A stretch of DNA of 64,000 bases from Buxus sempervirens (GCA_947561395.2 OX387193.1:3596001-3660000), one strand, 5' to 3'; positions 48,351 to 60,786 are shown, numbered from the stretch's first letter. Notes: generated by a model not told the origin, from the letters alone. Translations and numbers: made by a program.

Positions 48351-51300
48351 TCATACACCTGCACATATAGCTCCTGAAAAAAAAAAGAACAAAAATTTTC
48401 TTCAATCTCTACCCTCAAAGCTGCCGCATGCCAATGAAAAAAAAAGCTTCTTAGTGGCTGCTCATTCCACTCTACAAGGTCCAAGGTGCAACCGATCACT
48501 ATTTTAGATTGTTCGAAAAGTAGGGAAATGGCTTTGGGATGGACCAATGCAAAAATTGATAATTTAGGTTCCCTTTTTTTTTAAAAATTCAGGAGGTTTT
48601 TTTCTCATTGTATGATGGGGGAAGTCGTTTTCTCATTGTTTGAGGAGTCTTTGAACATGAACTAATGTGGTAATTGAGACCGAAAAATCTGATTCGGTCT
48701 CCCAGTATGGCCATTTAGACTGACATTTAATTCTCTCTGAAACCAAAATTCTAGTCTTCTTGAACATTAACTGCAGCCATTGTACCAAAATTCTAAAAGG
48801 AGATAGAAAAGAGGAATCTTTTTGGCGCACGGTGGAGGTCCTTTGGGGGGAAAACATTCCATGATTTGAAGGGTTGTAAGGAGATCAAATAAGTGGGCCT
48901 TTTATCTGGTCAACTTAGCTTCCATGCATGAAGAACTCAATCAAAGCAGGTAATATGGTTTGATGCAGTAACACAGCTTCCATAGCTATATAGTTGTCAT
49001 GGTGATCGTTATTCAGTAAATATCTTCGGGGTGGGAACTGGGATGGCAGGATTCAGTAATACTTATGCTCACTACCATATGGGCTCCTCTATATATGTGT
49101 GTGCGTGCGCACGCACGTGCATGTCTCACAGAGAGAGAGAGAGAGAAAGAGACCTGAAGACCAAGACGAACAACAAAATTTCCCTTCATCAACATACTTC
49201 ACATCAATCCCAATAAACCATGATCCAACACTGACATCATCATGAGCATACGTACGAAGAATGGATCTGCCAACAAATATACAAGATCTAATTCAGTAAG
49301 CACATTATGCAACAGTCCATGCAGTTGACACACCAACCATGAAAAGAACAGACCTGTTTATTGAGATGAACTGGGCCAAAGCTCGGGATATTACATAAAT
49401 CTCACCTGAAGCATGTCTGAAATACCTGTGGGGTACGTGAAATTTATTTCAGGTGAAACATAAAAAACAATGCTTAAAAAAATATCAAGAAAAGATTCCT
49501 AAGGAGACAAATGAGAAAACAGATAGTTGAAAGGATGGCATGCAACATCGAAGGAATATACTGTCTATCTGGCCAAGTGGCACAAGCAGAGGTCACGAAG
49601 CAGACCAAGCACATATGATATACTTGGTGACCGTTATTGAGCACAAAGTAACTGCAATGACAAGAATGCCACTTAATACCTAAAGTGCCTCTGAGGTAAA
49701 AGGTTGATGAAGTATTATCTGAAGTCTTCTGCTACTGGTAGCATGAAGAAATGGTCAATACATGGCAACGTGTAGTCTTTCATGGCCAAATGTAGTGCCA
49801 TAAGCATGATGAACTGGATGAGAAGTGATGGATAGTGATATTCAGGGCAAATTTTATGGTGCAATAGACTAATTAAGTTTTGGGTGTATGAACACTTTTC
49901 ACAGCATTGCTGAGTGTTTATTTGACATTTAATTATAATTTAACTTAAACATTTATGAAAGGTTTACATTTTTCTTTTTCTTTTGAAAATGAGCAACAAC
50001 ATACTTTTGTCACGACACCTATTAGTGGGAGTCTGGGACTATGTGCTGACAGTGGCATAGCCAGGATTTTCATTGAGGGTGGGCAAGATAAATCTTTGAA
50101 CTAAATATGGAAGATAAACGGTTGTGATTGGAAGGATAATGGGGGCAAATTAAAATTTTCAGGGTGGGCAAAACCATCTATATGTTAAGTAAATAGTAAA
50201 GTTTAACAATTTTAGGGTGGGCCACTCTATGTAGCTCTGGCCCTGTGTGCTGATTTATTGAAGGTTGTGCAGAAAGCATACAGCAAGTTGAACCCAAGGC
50301 AAACATAAAGGATCACCTTAAATAACTGCTTCATTTATGTCATATAAGTAACTTAAAATAGTCCATTATCGCCCCATACGATTATTTTTGTATTTATCAT
50401 GATAGGAAATAAACAATTTATTTCACAGATAAGTGATTGATAATGTATGGGTTTGATGCCCCTTATAATCTGATTCCTTGCATAAAATCCTCTTGAGCAT
50501 AATGTGAAACAAATTGGAGCACATCTACCTCATCACTACAAACAGAGGAACTGACTGACATATGAGAAGCTGTAAAAGCTCAGGTTCTATCACTATAACT
50601 TAAAGTTGAGGCTAAAGGAACTGAAGATTGATATGTAAAATATCACGCAGAAAGATTTACTAAATTTGATGTTTAGCCGTATGGTTGATGAGGACACTCT
50701 TACGAAGTAGGTTATGTGACCTATGTTGGCTGAGCTTGACCGTCAACCAATTATTAAGATTCAATATCACTAAATTGATAGGATTTGGAGATCAATATTG
50801 ACGTGGGATGGAGAAAAGTGGCGGCACATTCAAGCAGCAACTCCTTCAATATAGCTGTAAGGACTGTTAATTGCATGGCAAAGGCAACCGGACAATGCAG
50901 GGTGAGAGAAACATACTCCAACAATTGATGTCAAGTTCAATCCATTGACATCCTATACATTCAGGTAACAACATAGGCTACAGAAATAGAGATAGTGATG
51001 ATAGTAAGGGGAATGGTGGTGACGATAACAACAATGAGTACAAAGGTGGGATGGTGGCAAAAATGTCACTGACTAATTATCATTTAAGTAGTCAGTTTCA
51101 ATGTGTTGCTTAAGGTGAAAAACCGTAACGCTCCTTCAACAAAGCCCCAAATGATTGAGCCTTTATGGTGACATTATCAACTCAAGGAAACAGGGAAGAA
51201 GAATACAGGATATGAGAAGGCATTCATATCTCACATTTTGGTCCATGGATGTTGGTAGTAAGCTACAGAGTTCATCCGCTACCGTATCATAGGGAGAATC

Positions 51301-54300
51301 TGTAAATGAAGAACATCATCAAGAAGTTATAGGGTACCATCCTTGAGTTGATCCTATCCATATTTTCCTACACAATCATCCCCGACAGCTATGTATCACA
51401 AGAATCATGCTCATAATGATATTGGACTATCATGCATAAATACAGGCATGAATTCTCATATAATGGGAGGGAGGGATGTGGTGGATACAAAAATGCGTTT
51501 TTCTTCTTAATAACATATTCCCTCCAGGATATGATTTTCATTCTTATCCCTAGCTACTACCATCTATTCCTGTCTCCATTGTCACCATGTCTGTCACTAC
51601 CCTTATCCAACCTTCAATGGTGTTGGTGAATATCACTCCAACAAGCATGTGAGAGATTTGAGTGAAACACAAAAATAGTATCATATAAAATGAATTACCA
51701 AAGTATTGCAATAAAGAAGAGAGTATCCTTTGTACGTTTTTTTTAACCTTCATTTTATGTTAATATTATTTTGCCATATTAGCCTAGAGCATCCATTTAT
51801 CATAACCTGTGTTGTTTCTGTGTCATTATCTCTTATTTTGATCTCCATAAATTTTCACATTATGATTCAATCATCAGGTATAATTTTTCAATATTTTCCC
51901 CACACAATGAATAGTTATATTTTGCCTACATATGAGCAAGTAATTAATGCATTTTTTTTCTTTTCGTGTTTCGTGTTCTATTACATGAATTTTAATATCA
52001 TTTAAACCCCCTAGAAATTTTAATCTTTCCTTAAATTTTATTACTTTTCTCCATGCCACCATGTCACTATGTTACTGAAATTTTTCTGAGGGAACCTGGG
52101 AAAATGATCACTGAATCCCTAAAATTGCAACTGCGTAAGAGCAAAAAAAATATTCAACTTCTTGAAAATAAAAGAAAAGCATAAAAATCGAACTTGATAA
52201 GTGAACAATGATGCGGAACAGAAATTCTGTTTTCAGGCCCAACTGTTTGGGATAAGACATTTTGTTGATATTGTTGAATGCCACAAGCTTTGTTGAGGTT
52301 CTTGAATGCCACATGCAGCTGGTAATATTAACATGCACAAATAAAATAAATATAAGTAATACTCACGATTTTCGATCACCGAATTTCCACCAGTCTGGTT
52401 CATACCACTTATGACTCCTGTAGAAAAAAAAAAAAGCAAAATCAAGTTGGCAAAGAAAATACATGAAGTTTGAATCTAATCATCGCTCATCTACCAAATG
52501 ATTAATGACTACATTCGACTGAACTCACGGTTCAGAGAAAACTTCCCCAGATTTCATACACCCAATATAAACACGAGGCTTGTCTAAATGAGTTGCCAGC
52601 ATAGCTCCCAGGGCATCTGTACAGCAAACGAATAATAAGTCATAATGACACGACCAAGATTCTGTGTCTGTTTACTATTACGTTGAAGAATTCTCTCAAA
52701 TAACCTTGGTACCTAAATATTAGTTTTTCAAAAACTGAACTAAGCCACTAACACTACAAGATACAATTCCAAATTCCTTCGAAAACAATTATTTCAAATG
52801 TCTGAGGAAACAAAACTAAGTTTTGAAGGTCTTACTTTAAAGATAAGAATTTGCAAAATCAAGCATCAACAATTCCATGCAAAGGAAAAACTCACTTATA
52901 ATTCTTTTGCATAGACCAATGTTTCCTTAGAATTTTGCAAAATCACAATGGCTGTGGTTCCAAGTCAAGTACCAACATGATTTTTAGAAGGAAAAATGAA
53001 ATCAATGCTCTTCTAGTTTTGTCCAAATGAGAACAGAAACTATGATTATGTTAAAATACCATCATCCATAATTTTTAACAAAAATGAAGAATCTAAAAGC
53101 ACTTTAACCAGATCACAGTTCACACACTTCTGGATTGTATTGAGTAGATTCAATGTAGAAGTCATAAAACGTTTCTCAAGAAATAAATGGATTCAGCATA
53201 AAATTTTTAAACAACTAAATCAAAAGATTTTGTGAATGCCGTAGAAAGATATATTATTCTCTCCAATAAAAAATATTCATTATACAAGTCTTCATTAAAC
53301 GTGCTTTCATTGCATAAAAGTTACAGCGAAATATATTAGGAATACATGCATCCCAAGAGTTTATAAATGTTAAAGAGGGTTTCACCAAAAAAAAAAAAAC
53401 CATGCAAGAGGGATTGCTATCTGCAACTAAATAATAAAGCTCTTTTTGCATAATTATCCCATATTGAGAATTTTTTAGTTGCAGAAAAGTCGTGAAGAAT
53501 AAAGGTTGTGGACCCAAATGAAAAATCAAAGCCAGAGGGAGTTTGAAGGAATCCCACTACACCTGATGGATCTGATTATCTATCAAATCTCTGGAATTTC
53601 TTTTTTGTATACTATATGGATGATCTGATCCGCAAGGACCATGATTGGAAGTTGTTTGATTGTCTTTGTTAATAAATATTGTATTTTCATCGTTACAAAT
53701 GTCCAATAAATATTGACCAAAGTTATCAATCAGTCAGCCTTGATCTCACTCTTTGAAACATGTCTGCAATAATATATCATAATTTTTATTAAACATATAA
53801 GTGCAAGACAGATTTTTATAAACCCATCCCAGATTTTTCTCTCACCAAGCTTTCCAGCCAGATTAGTTTAAGTCACCTATGTATGAACCTGGCTATTCAA
53901 TGTTTTACTTTTCAATGAGTTTAGTCCATACTCCAAACTCAAATATCATTTAAGTTGATCAATGATATTGCAAACTCAAATACCATTTAAATTGATCAAC
54001 ATTATTTGCAAACTATCATATGGACAAAAGAAACATATTTGAGTGTAGAAAACAATATAAATCAAGTTGGAGTTCTCAACATTATTTCACAAAAGAATAT
54101 GCCATCATATTAGAGATGGCACCTCTTAAAACTGAGAAGCTTTGTGCAAGCTCACATTAAGTATATAAACAAGTTATGCATATATATTTCTGCTTATAAT
54201 TAATGAGGAATACTAACCAATATTAACATAAACATCATCATTGACCTTGGCATAGAACTCAGCATCCCAGTTATCCACAGCGTGAACAAAGAACAATTTT

Positions 54301-57300
54301 GATTTCTTTGGAACCTCCTCGGTTGCCTCCACATGATTATCCTATAAAAAAGTGGGAATAAAGCGCTATAAACATCTGTATTCCCTATTTTGCTTACCTC
54401 TGAACTTCTGATATTATGACTACATAGATTATTTAAAAATAAAAAGGAAATCCTAGCATCCACATGTCAGCCTCTGTTAATTGAAACTCATTTTACTTGT
54501 AAACAAATGGCTTCTACTGGAACTGAAAATGGTGAGAGATATTTTCCCTCAGACAATGTAAGAAAATCCAGTTCTATGAATGTGATGTTGCTATTTACTC
54601 TAAAAAGAACTAGAAAAGTTCTTTCCAATTAATTATGTATATGTCAGAAAAAATTGGGGTTAAAAAATCATTAACAGAAAAAAAATAATTATGAAAAAAT
54701 ACTTTCTTGACGTTATGAACATACAAGAACAATGAAGTCGTTAGTCTGCCTGTTCTCACTGTCAATCTCCCGGTCTAAACTGTCTCCACGATTGGCACTG
54801 AAAGTTCATATTTCAAACTTATTTAAGCATATAGCTGTGAACAATCTTATGCAACTACTGTGTAACATACACACACAGTTTGTGACAGAGAGACTGACCT
54901 TCTTCCTATTACAAATCGTACAACAATCCCCTTTTCGTCTTCAAGTTTTTTCAAAGCTGTACCTGTATGTATTCTTTGTTAGGTTCACTTTGTAAGGAAA
55001 AAACTTCAAATCAAGCTAACTAAATATTTCTACAAGCTTAGAATGCCCAGAGAAGGATGCAACAATGACAAACGCAATTTTTAAAATCAATCAAAAATTT
55101 TTTACTCCAGTTATATGCTATACTTTGTACATCCTATCATCTAAAAACAGGCTTTAAAAAAATTTTCTTTACTCCAGTTATATTCTATACCGTTTACATC
55201 CTATCATCTAACAACTCAAACCTGCAAACCTGAATGGATATATTGAATATGAAATAAATACCATGATAAAAATTCCAGGAATTAGCTATTACCAGAACAT
55301 TAATTTGTGTTGTTTTGTTCATGGAGTAGGAACTATGTTACACAGACCCTTTACACGACCCCAAGGTACCTATCTCAACATGACACGACGTGGGTATGTG
55401 TACGGGGCTTGTGTCAGATCCTTTAGATTTTCTCTTGGACATGGCAATCCAACATCAGAGAAAAATAAGAAAATAAATAGCACAAAATCATCTAGCAAGT
55501 AAAGGATCAAAAAAAATATTTTTTTTTTTTATGAAGAAAGAACATGTATTCTTTGAGTCAAAAATTACAAGCAATAAAACATCAAGAAAAATTTTGGAAA
55601 AAAAGAAAAACAAAGAGAGAGCTCAGCTTTTGACCTGCCTTATTGGCATTTATTTGGAGACTTTTTAGCTAAGCTCCATATTTTCAAATCCAAATTTTGG
55701 ACACTTTTCAACTAAGTCCCTTGTATCCTAAATTTTGAGGGTCAAGTGTATTCAACTCCTAGACATATACCAGTAACAGACATTTGTACTTAAGTCCATG
55801 TAACATAGAGTAGCAGTGAACCAAATGTTGAAAAGTAGCAGTGCAAACCAGAAGGAATGATTTCTGTTTAAGGTGCAAACCAGAAGGAATGATTACTGTT
55901 TAAGTTTCAATAGAAATGAGATTCATTGAAAAGCCATGTGATTTCCCTTCTAAAGGAAGCAATGGCAAGACATGTACAAAGAATGTTTGTTTCCCAAACT
56001 TTGGTCCATTGAGAGAGAGGAGGGGGGAGAACAAGAGATGGATTTTGAGGACAGGAGTAAGGGAAACCATATAGTTACTGATACCATCACATGACTGGTA
56101 GCATGATAGGTTTGTATAATACCGGAGTTCAGGGAACTTATCAATTATAATATTAATTTGGGTAAATTACACTTACCTCCCTTGAGGTATGACATAATTA
56201 CACTTACCTCCCTTGGGGTTTCTGATATAACACTGTCACCCCTTGACATTTATGTGTGGGTCACACTAACACCCCCTCACTATATTTTCCGTATTAAAAA
56301 ATAAATAACTTTTGAATGTATGACTAAAAATTAATTTTCTAAATTAATTTTTAGTCATACATTCACAAGTTATTTATTTTTTAAAATTAATTTTTAGTCA
56401 TACATTCAAAAGTTATTTATTTTTTAATACGGAAAATGTAATGAGGGGTGTTAGTGTGACCCACACATAAACGTCAAGGGGTGACAGTGTTATATCAGAA
56501 ACCCCAAGGGAGGTAAGTGTAATTATGTCATACCTCAAGGGAGGTAAGTGTAATTTGCCCTATTAATTAATAACGGAGTAACCTACAAACGATATAAGCT
56601 TCGCCAGTTCCTAAAAATTATGATGCTTTATAAAAATTAACCTAAATAGATTTAACTTTAATGTCCATTCCAGTTCAAATAGTGGGTTGTTTACAATAAA
56701 ACAATTTTGCCTTTTTATTTTTCAAATTTTCTATCATTTTCATGAAATATGCTTGGATTTTGGGCCAGCTTGAACCCAGCCCAAGTCAAGAAATTGACAT
56801 CTGGCTATCTAGTTTGCATTAAGTTCAGGACAGATTTTATATGAGCAAACTGATTTTTAGTTTGGACCAAGACCGAATAGATTGGAAATCAGTCCAACCA
56901 CCCTATTCGTGCTTTCTCTGCACTGATAGGGGAGGTGAACATGATTAGAGCATAGGTTATTAATAATCTTAGGAGGAGTCATACCACCAAAAAAAAAAAC
57001 ATCAAATTCTATCTCAGGTATCATGCCATTTTTGAAATCCCAATAATATCACACTTATTCTATGCACATGTTGCAAAGCATTGTTGGTCTTATTCTCTTC
57101 TTGTAAAGATTGTCCCCCTAAATCCACTTGTAATCATTGATCACATAACAGTCTAGCACACTCAAAATACATTTATACTTCACTATTAACACCCTTCTCA
57201 ACTGTTTTCTCCTTAAAATAAGTGAATGTGAAAAGAAAACATATCTAATATGACATGATTGCCACGCAGGGGCATCCCATGGTTTGAACCTTAACTAGTG

Positions 57301-59218
57301 CCTTGCCACCATAATGGGTCCTAAAGAAACAACGCGTAATCTACAGTCATTCATCAAATATCAAACCCTACAACACAAAGCATCATTGTGTAGTAGCAAT
57401 AAAACTTTTCAAAGTTCGAATTTCTCAGACCAATTAAAATAACATATTTGATAATGTTTACAACATGAATGAAAGTAATTTATATAGCATAAATTATGCA
57501 TTTAATTACAGCAAATGAATGGAACATAATGGAAAATCAAAGGAGAAACTCACGAAGGGGAAGAGTATTCTACCAGTTGACATCCATGCCCTACGGATTG
57601 CATCTCTATTGTTCTTTCGACCAAATTTTGTAATTATTCCAATCACAGCTAACAATTTCTTCTTAGAACGAGTCCCATTAGTCTCTGACAAGTGCTTTGA
57701 AACAAACCCTTCTTGTCTCGCGGCAGCCAACTCCATCTCAAGAGCTGATAACTTCTTCTGCTGTTCCCTAATGAATTAAAGATGCAATAGTTGATCCCTT
57801 GATAAAATATGAGAGTAAGGTTGATACTCCAACTAATTAGCCCACAAAGCATAAAGTGGGATTACTATTACCTACAGGCTATGATTTTCAGAGTATCATC
57901 AACTGATATAGCAGATTGCCCCTGAAAGTAGAAGATCACTCGTAAATTTGGCATGGCATAAAATAAAATAAGGAGTTTCAGAAGATAGTTCAAATGAGGT
58001 GCAGCGCCTTATGAACAGTTATCTTTTCTTCTTTCCTTTTTTTTTTTTGGGCACAAAATGTGCATGGCAGATACATTTATTCAAATGCACAAGTGGTAAT
58101 ACTCAAGAGGCAGACATTTAAAGTCAACATAAGTGATAGAACCTATAAGTAGCCGTAAGGCTGTAACAAGTGATGAAATGAAGGATACATGTGCAAAAAG
58201 ACACATTATTGCATCTGTGAATGAATGCTCTGGGTTAAATTGAAAGCCTTAAGGGGCACGAGAACAACCAATTCTGACATAGATATAAGTACTGATAAAA
58301 GATAGTCTTCCCGTCTATCATATAATACGGCCCTGTGTAGGATTGAATGTCAGCAAAAGATGGGTGCAGCATCCGAAGCAACTGGGACAATAAATTTAAT
58401 TAAGATGGTGCTGGTGTCCATAAAGACCTAATTGATCAATTATCAGATGGTTATGACCATATAATGGCGTCATTCTTCAAACGTGGACCATCTAATAGGT
58501 TACCGGAGGAAAAACAGGGAAAAAAAAAGAAGAAGAGGAGGAGGAGGGGAGTGGAATGTGGAGGAGAGAAATAGAAGGAGGTATAGATCAAAGAAGACTT
58601 TCATGAATACGTTCATGTAAGACGGAATTAGTATAGTCGTGTAAGGAATTGAATTTCATCTCAAAAGTAAATGACAATAAAAACAACGGAAGTACCTGAC
58701 CAGTTATTCTGTCAAGCTCTTTAATTAAATAAACCCTGTTCTGTGCATCCTGCCAGAGTCTATCAGACAAGAATTTACATCAAACGTTTAGAGCATTGAA
58801 ATTCGGGAAAATATAAAACAAACGCCAAAAAGACGTTAAAAAGAATTCCAGAATCAATTGAAAAACACAAATGCAAGAATCATACACGCCATCTTTCTAA
58901 AGTGGTCGAAATCATAAACTTGAATATAAAAATAAAAAAATAAACCCTAAGAGATTGAGTGAAACATGAAACAAAAAGGAAAATGCAAAAATTTACGCAA
59001 CTGATTTAAATCGCAAACTTGATTACAAAGAAAACACTAAAAGATTACGTGAAAATCGAAAAAAACCAACAGAAAACGCAAAGACTAAAGAGATTCGGAA
59101 CCTACCTGCCGGCGACATATATCGAAGCCATGGAAGCGAACATCGAGAGCATTAGTGTTGAGATTCGGGATCGGAAAACCATTCTGGATAGCCGGTTATT
59201 CGATCCCCTGCTCTGCAT
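48351..59218 (-). CDS. HPGT1-like: Hydroxyproline O-galactosyltransferase (HPGT1-like, GT31)
   Basis: Twelve coding exons (minus): 59218-59106, 58759-58696, 57921-57872, 57767-57574, 54962-54899, 54797-54725, 54341-54218, 52616-52529, 52417-52367, 49425-49354, 49266-49154, 48373-48351. All phases close; 342 residues (Arabidopsis HPGT1 is about 338). It is a type II Golgi protein. A short basic tail is followed by a signal-anchor at about 17-37 ([19 protein letters not shown]), a stem/coiled region ([23 protein letters not shown]4094), then the GT31 domain. That domain contains [20 protein letters not shown] and RRAWMSTG, the DxD-type [52 protein letters not shown] and [19 protein letters not shown]. 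This class adds the first galactose to hydroxyproline on arabinogalactan proteins. The last exon codes seven residues plus stop. The penultimate donor is CAG|GTCTCT inside a CT run. Introns carry two transposons. Confidence 0.95.
49100..49152. repeat. Alternating GTGCGC tract plus GA microsatellite abutting a splice donor
   Basis: GTGTGTGCGTGCGCACGCAC at about 49098-49118 is an alternating purine-pyrimidine (Z-DNA-prone) palindrome. A GAGA run at 49131-49147 follows. On the gene strand the CT repeat begins within the first bases of the HPGT penultimate intron (donor at 49152-49153). Confidence 0.7.
50050..50245. mobile_element. hAT MITE (196 bp) with perfect 8-bp target duplication, HPGT intron
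   Basis: Starts CAGTGGCATAGCCAGGATTT; the other end read inward is CAGGGCCAGAGCTAC. Both are hAT-like CAGNG termini. It is flanked exactly by TGTGCTGA at 50042-50049 and 50246-50253. Interior GGGTGGGCAA words repeat. It has no coding capacity. Confidence 0.85.
56160..56560. mobile_element. MULE-type foldback (401 bp), HPGT intron 4
   Basis: Almost the whole element is an inverted repeat. The left arm begins GGGTAAATTACACTTACCTC and the right arm ends GAGGTAAGTGTAATTTGCCC, with about 190-bp arms meeting near 56345-56400 around AATTAATTTTTAGTCATACA. Flanks are TATTAATTT and TATTAATTA (8 of 9 match), a 9-bp duplication typical of Mutator-like elements. Its transcript would fold into a long hairpin. 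Confidence 0.85.
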
Positions 59219-59518
59219 CTTTTGGCTTCTTCCTAATTGACCCGCACCGAAGTGAGATCGGACATTCAATTCAGGCACCACACATTCGCCTCAGAATCGA
59301 TCGAAGAGCATAAACTTCTGAGTCAGATCTGCTTCGACAAACGGAAGTCGATCCACGTACGAGTTTAAATCGCCTAGTAAAAGATGCAGGAAAAAAATTG
59401 AAAATTTTGAGAAGAGGTTGGACGAAACTGAGACATTCCAACCAATTTGAGGTTATGACTTTCCGTTTCTACTTTCTACTACAGTTCAATTTCAAAGCGA
59501 TGAGATTATAAAAAAAAA
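59219..59518 (-). promoter_or_regulatory. HPGT leader and promoter region
   Basis: About 300 bp lie between the HPGT start codon and the next transposon, so the promoter is short or overlaps repeats. CACGTACGAG at about 59355 is the only ACGT core. No TATA box is convincing. Confidence 0.35.
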
Positions 59519-60125
59519 GGGGAAATTTATTTTTAGTGATACTGTCTAAGCACAATCCAGATTTAGTCACCTAATTCTGTGAAATTGGAAACCAGTGATA
59601 TTTTTTAAAATAATTGAGAATGATTATCATGTTAGTATCTAGTTTCTTAAAATTGATTTTTAGTGATATTTTTCAAAAACAATCCTGATCCATTCACCAA
59701 ATTCTTGATAATTGGGAATTAATAATACTTTTTTAGGAATGATTGAGAATAAGTATTCACATAATTCTTAAAAAAATAAAATAAAATGCCCTTAAATCCT
59801 TCTTGACCTCATTAAAACATGATAAAAACAAAATTTTTAAATGTTGATGTCATTTTTGGAAAAAGTCCTTGATGAACATTAAAAAAACACTAATTCAAAA
59901 TTATTTCCAAAAAGTATCACTAAATAATCTTGCATCAGTCACTGAATTCTTGGTAATTGATTAAGTTTATTTAGTGATGCTTTTTACAAATAATTGTGAA
60001 TTAGTGTTTTTGTATTGTTAACTTTTTCAAAAATGACCTCAACATACTTTTTTGTTATCATGTTTAGATGAAAATGAGGTTAAGAAGTGTTTTAAAGGCA
60101 TTTTACTTTGTTTTTTTAAGAATTA
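59519..60125. mobile_element. Composite or nested GGGAAATT-type foldback copies
   Basis: The left end is GGGGAAATTTATTTTTAGTG. The subterminal words TTTAGTGATATTTTT, CACCAAATTCTTGATAATTG and GAATTAATAATACTT recur at about 59650 and again, in both orientations, at about 59915-60000 (AAAAAGTATCACTAAAT; TTTAGTGATGCTTTTTACAA). This implies at least two copies, one inside or against another. The shared interior AATGAGGTTAAGAAGTGTTTT also occurs in the TH1-intron copy (17861). Confidence 0.55.
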
Positions 60126-60139
60126 TGTAAACAATAACA

Positions 60140-60331
60140 TTAGCGGGGTGCACGTATGAAGGAAGAGGTAGATGAACTGATTTTGAAGTTTTTAATAAAT
60201 TAAAGTAGTTTTGATTATTATACCATTTTATTAATGAATCTTCACGATGATGTGTAAGGGTTTTTTTGGAAAGTGGTACATTTTGGATGGTGCCATTCTC
60301 ATGGGGTGCCTTGTGATATATATTGTATAGA
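60140..60331 (-). mobile_element. Short non-autonomous Helitron, copy 4 (192 bp)
   Basis: On the minus strand starts TCTATACAATATATATCAC after an A and ends GTGCACCCCGCTAA before a T (CTRR rule with CTAA). The body matches copy 1 (9917-10105) in long blocks, for example the words GATGTGTAAGGG and TTCTCATGGG on the plus strand. It sits directly beside a foldback element and a hAT MITE. Confidence 0.75.
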
Positions 60332-60345
60332 TTTCCATTTGTATC

Positions 60346-60778
60346 TAGTGGTGGAACCAGGATTCCAAATCCAGGGGGCAAGAGACTGAGAGAGTTCGGG
60401 TCCCATTGGGTTGCTGAGAGAGGGCGAGAGAGACGGAGACGAAGAGTTAGGATGATAGAGAGAGACTGAGAGTTGGGGCGAGAGAGATGAAGAGACGAGA
60501 GACAGGGTGAGAGGGACGGAGAGATAGGGCAAGAGCCGCGATAGAGACAAGAGAGTCGCGAGAGAGACAGGGCGAGAGCCGCGAGAGAGACAGGGCGAGA
60601 GTCACGAGAGAGACAGGGCAAGAGCCGCGAGAAAGATGAGAGAGACATGGGCTCAATTTAGGGCAAAAGTTGGGGTGTGGTGAGAGTCAAGAGAGAAATA
60701 AAATTTCAAAAGTTTAGGGGGGCAATTGCCCCCCCCCCCCCCCCCCCCCCCCCTACTCCCATCGTGGTTCCGCCACTG
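60346..60778. mobile_element. hAT MITE (433 bp) with GAGAGACAGGGCGAGAGCC-type array and C tract
   Basis: Ends are TAGTGGTGGAACCAGGATT and, read inward from the right, CAGTGGCGGAACCACGAT, with the T/C end mismatch seen in Ac-like hAT elements. The exact 8-bp duplication TTTGTATC lies at 60338-60345 and 60779-60786. The interior is a degenerate minisatellite of GAGAGACAGGGCGAGAGCCG units (about 60420-60650), and close to the right end lies a run of about 25 C residues. Confidence 0.85.
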
Positions 60779-60786
60779 TTTGTATC

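Noticed and set aside
60103..60656. Ser/Leu/Arg-rich open frames on the minus strand
   Set aside because: They are translations of the GAGAGACAGGGCGAGAGCC-type array inside a hAT MITE, with no codon structure or homologue.
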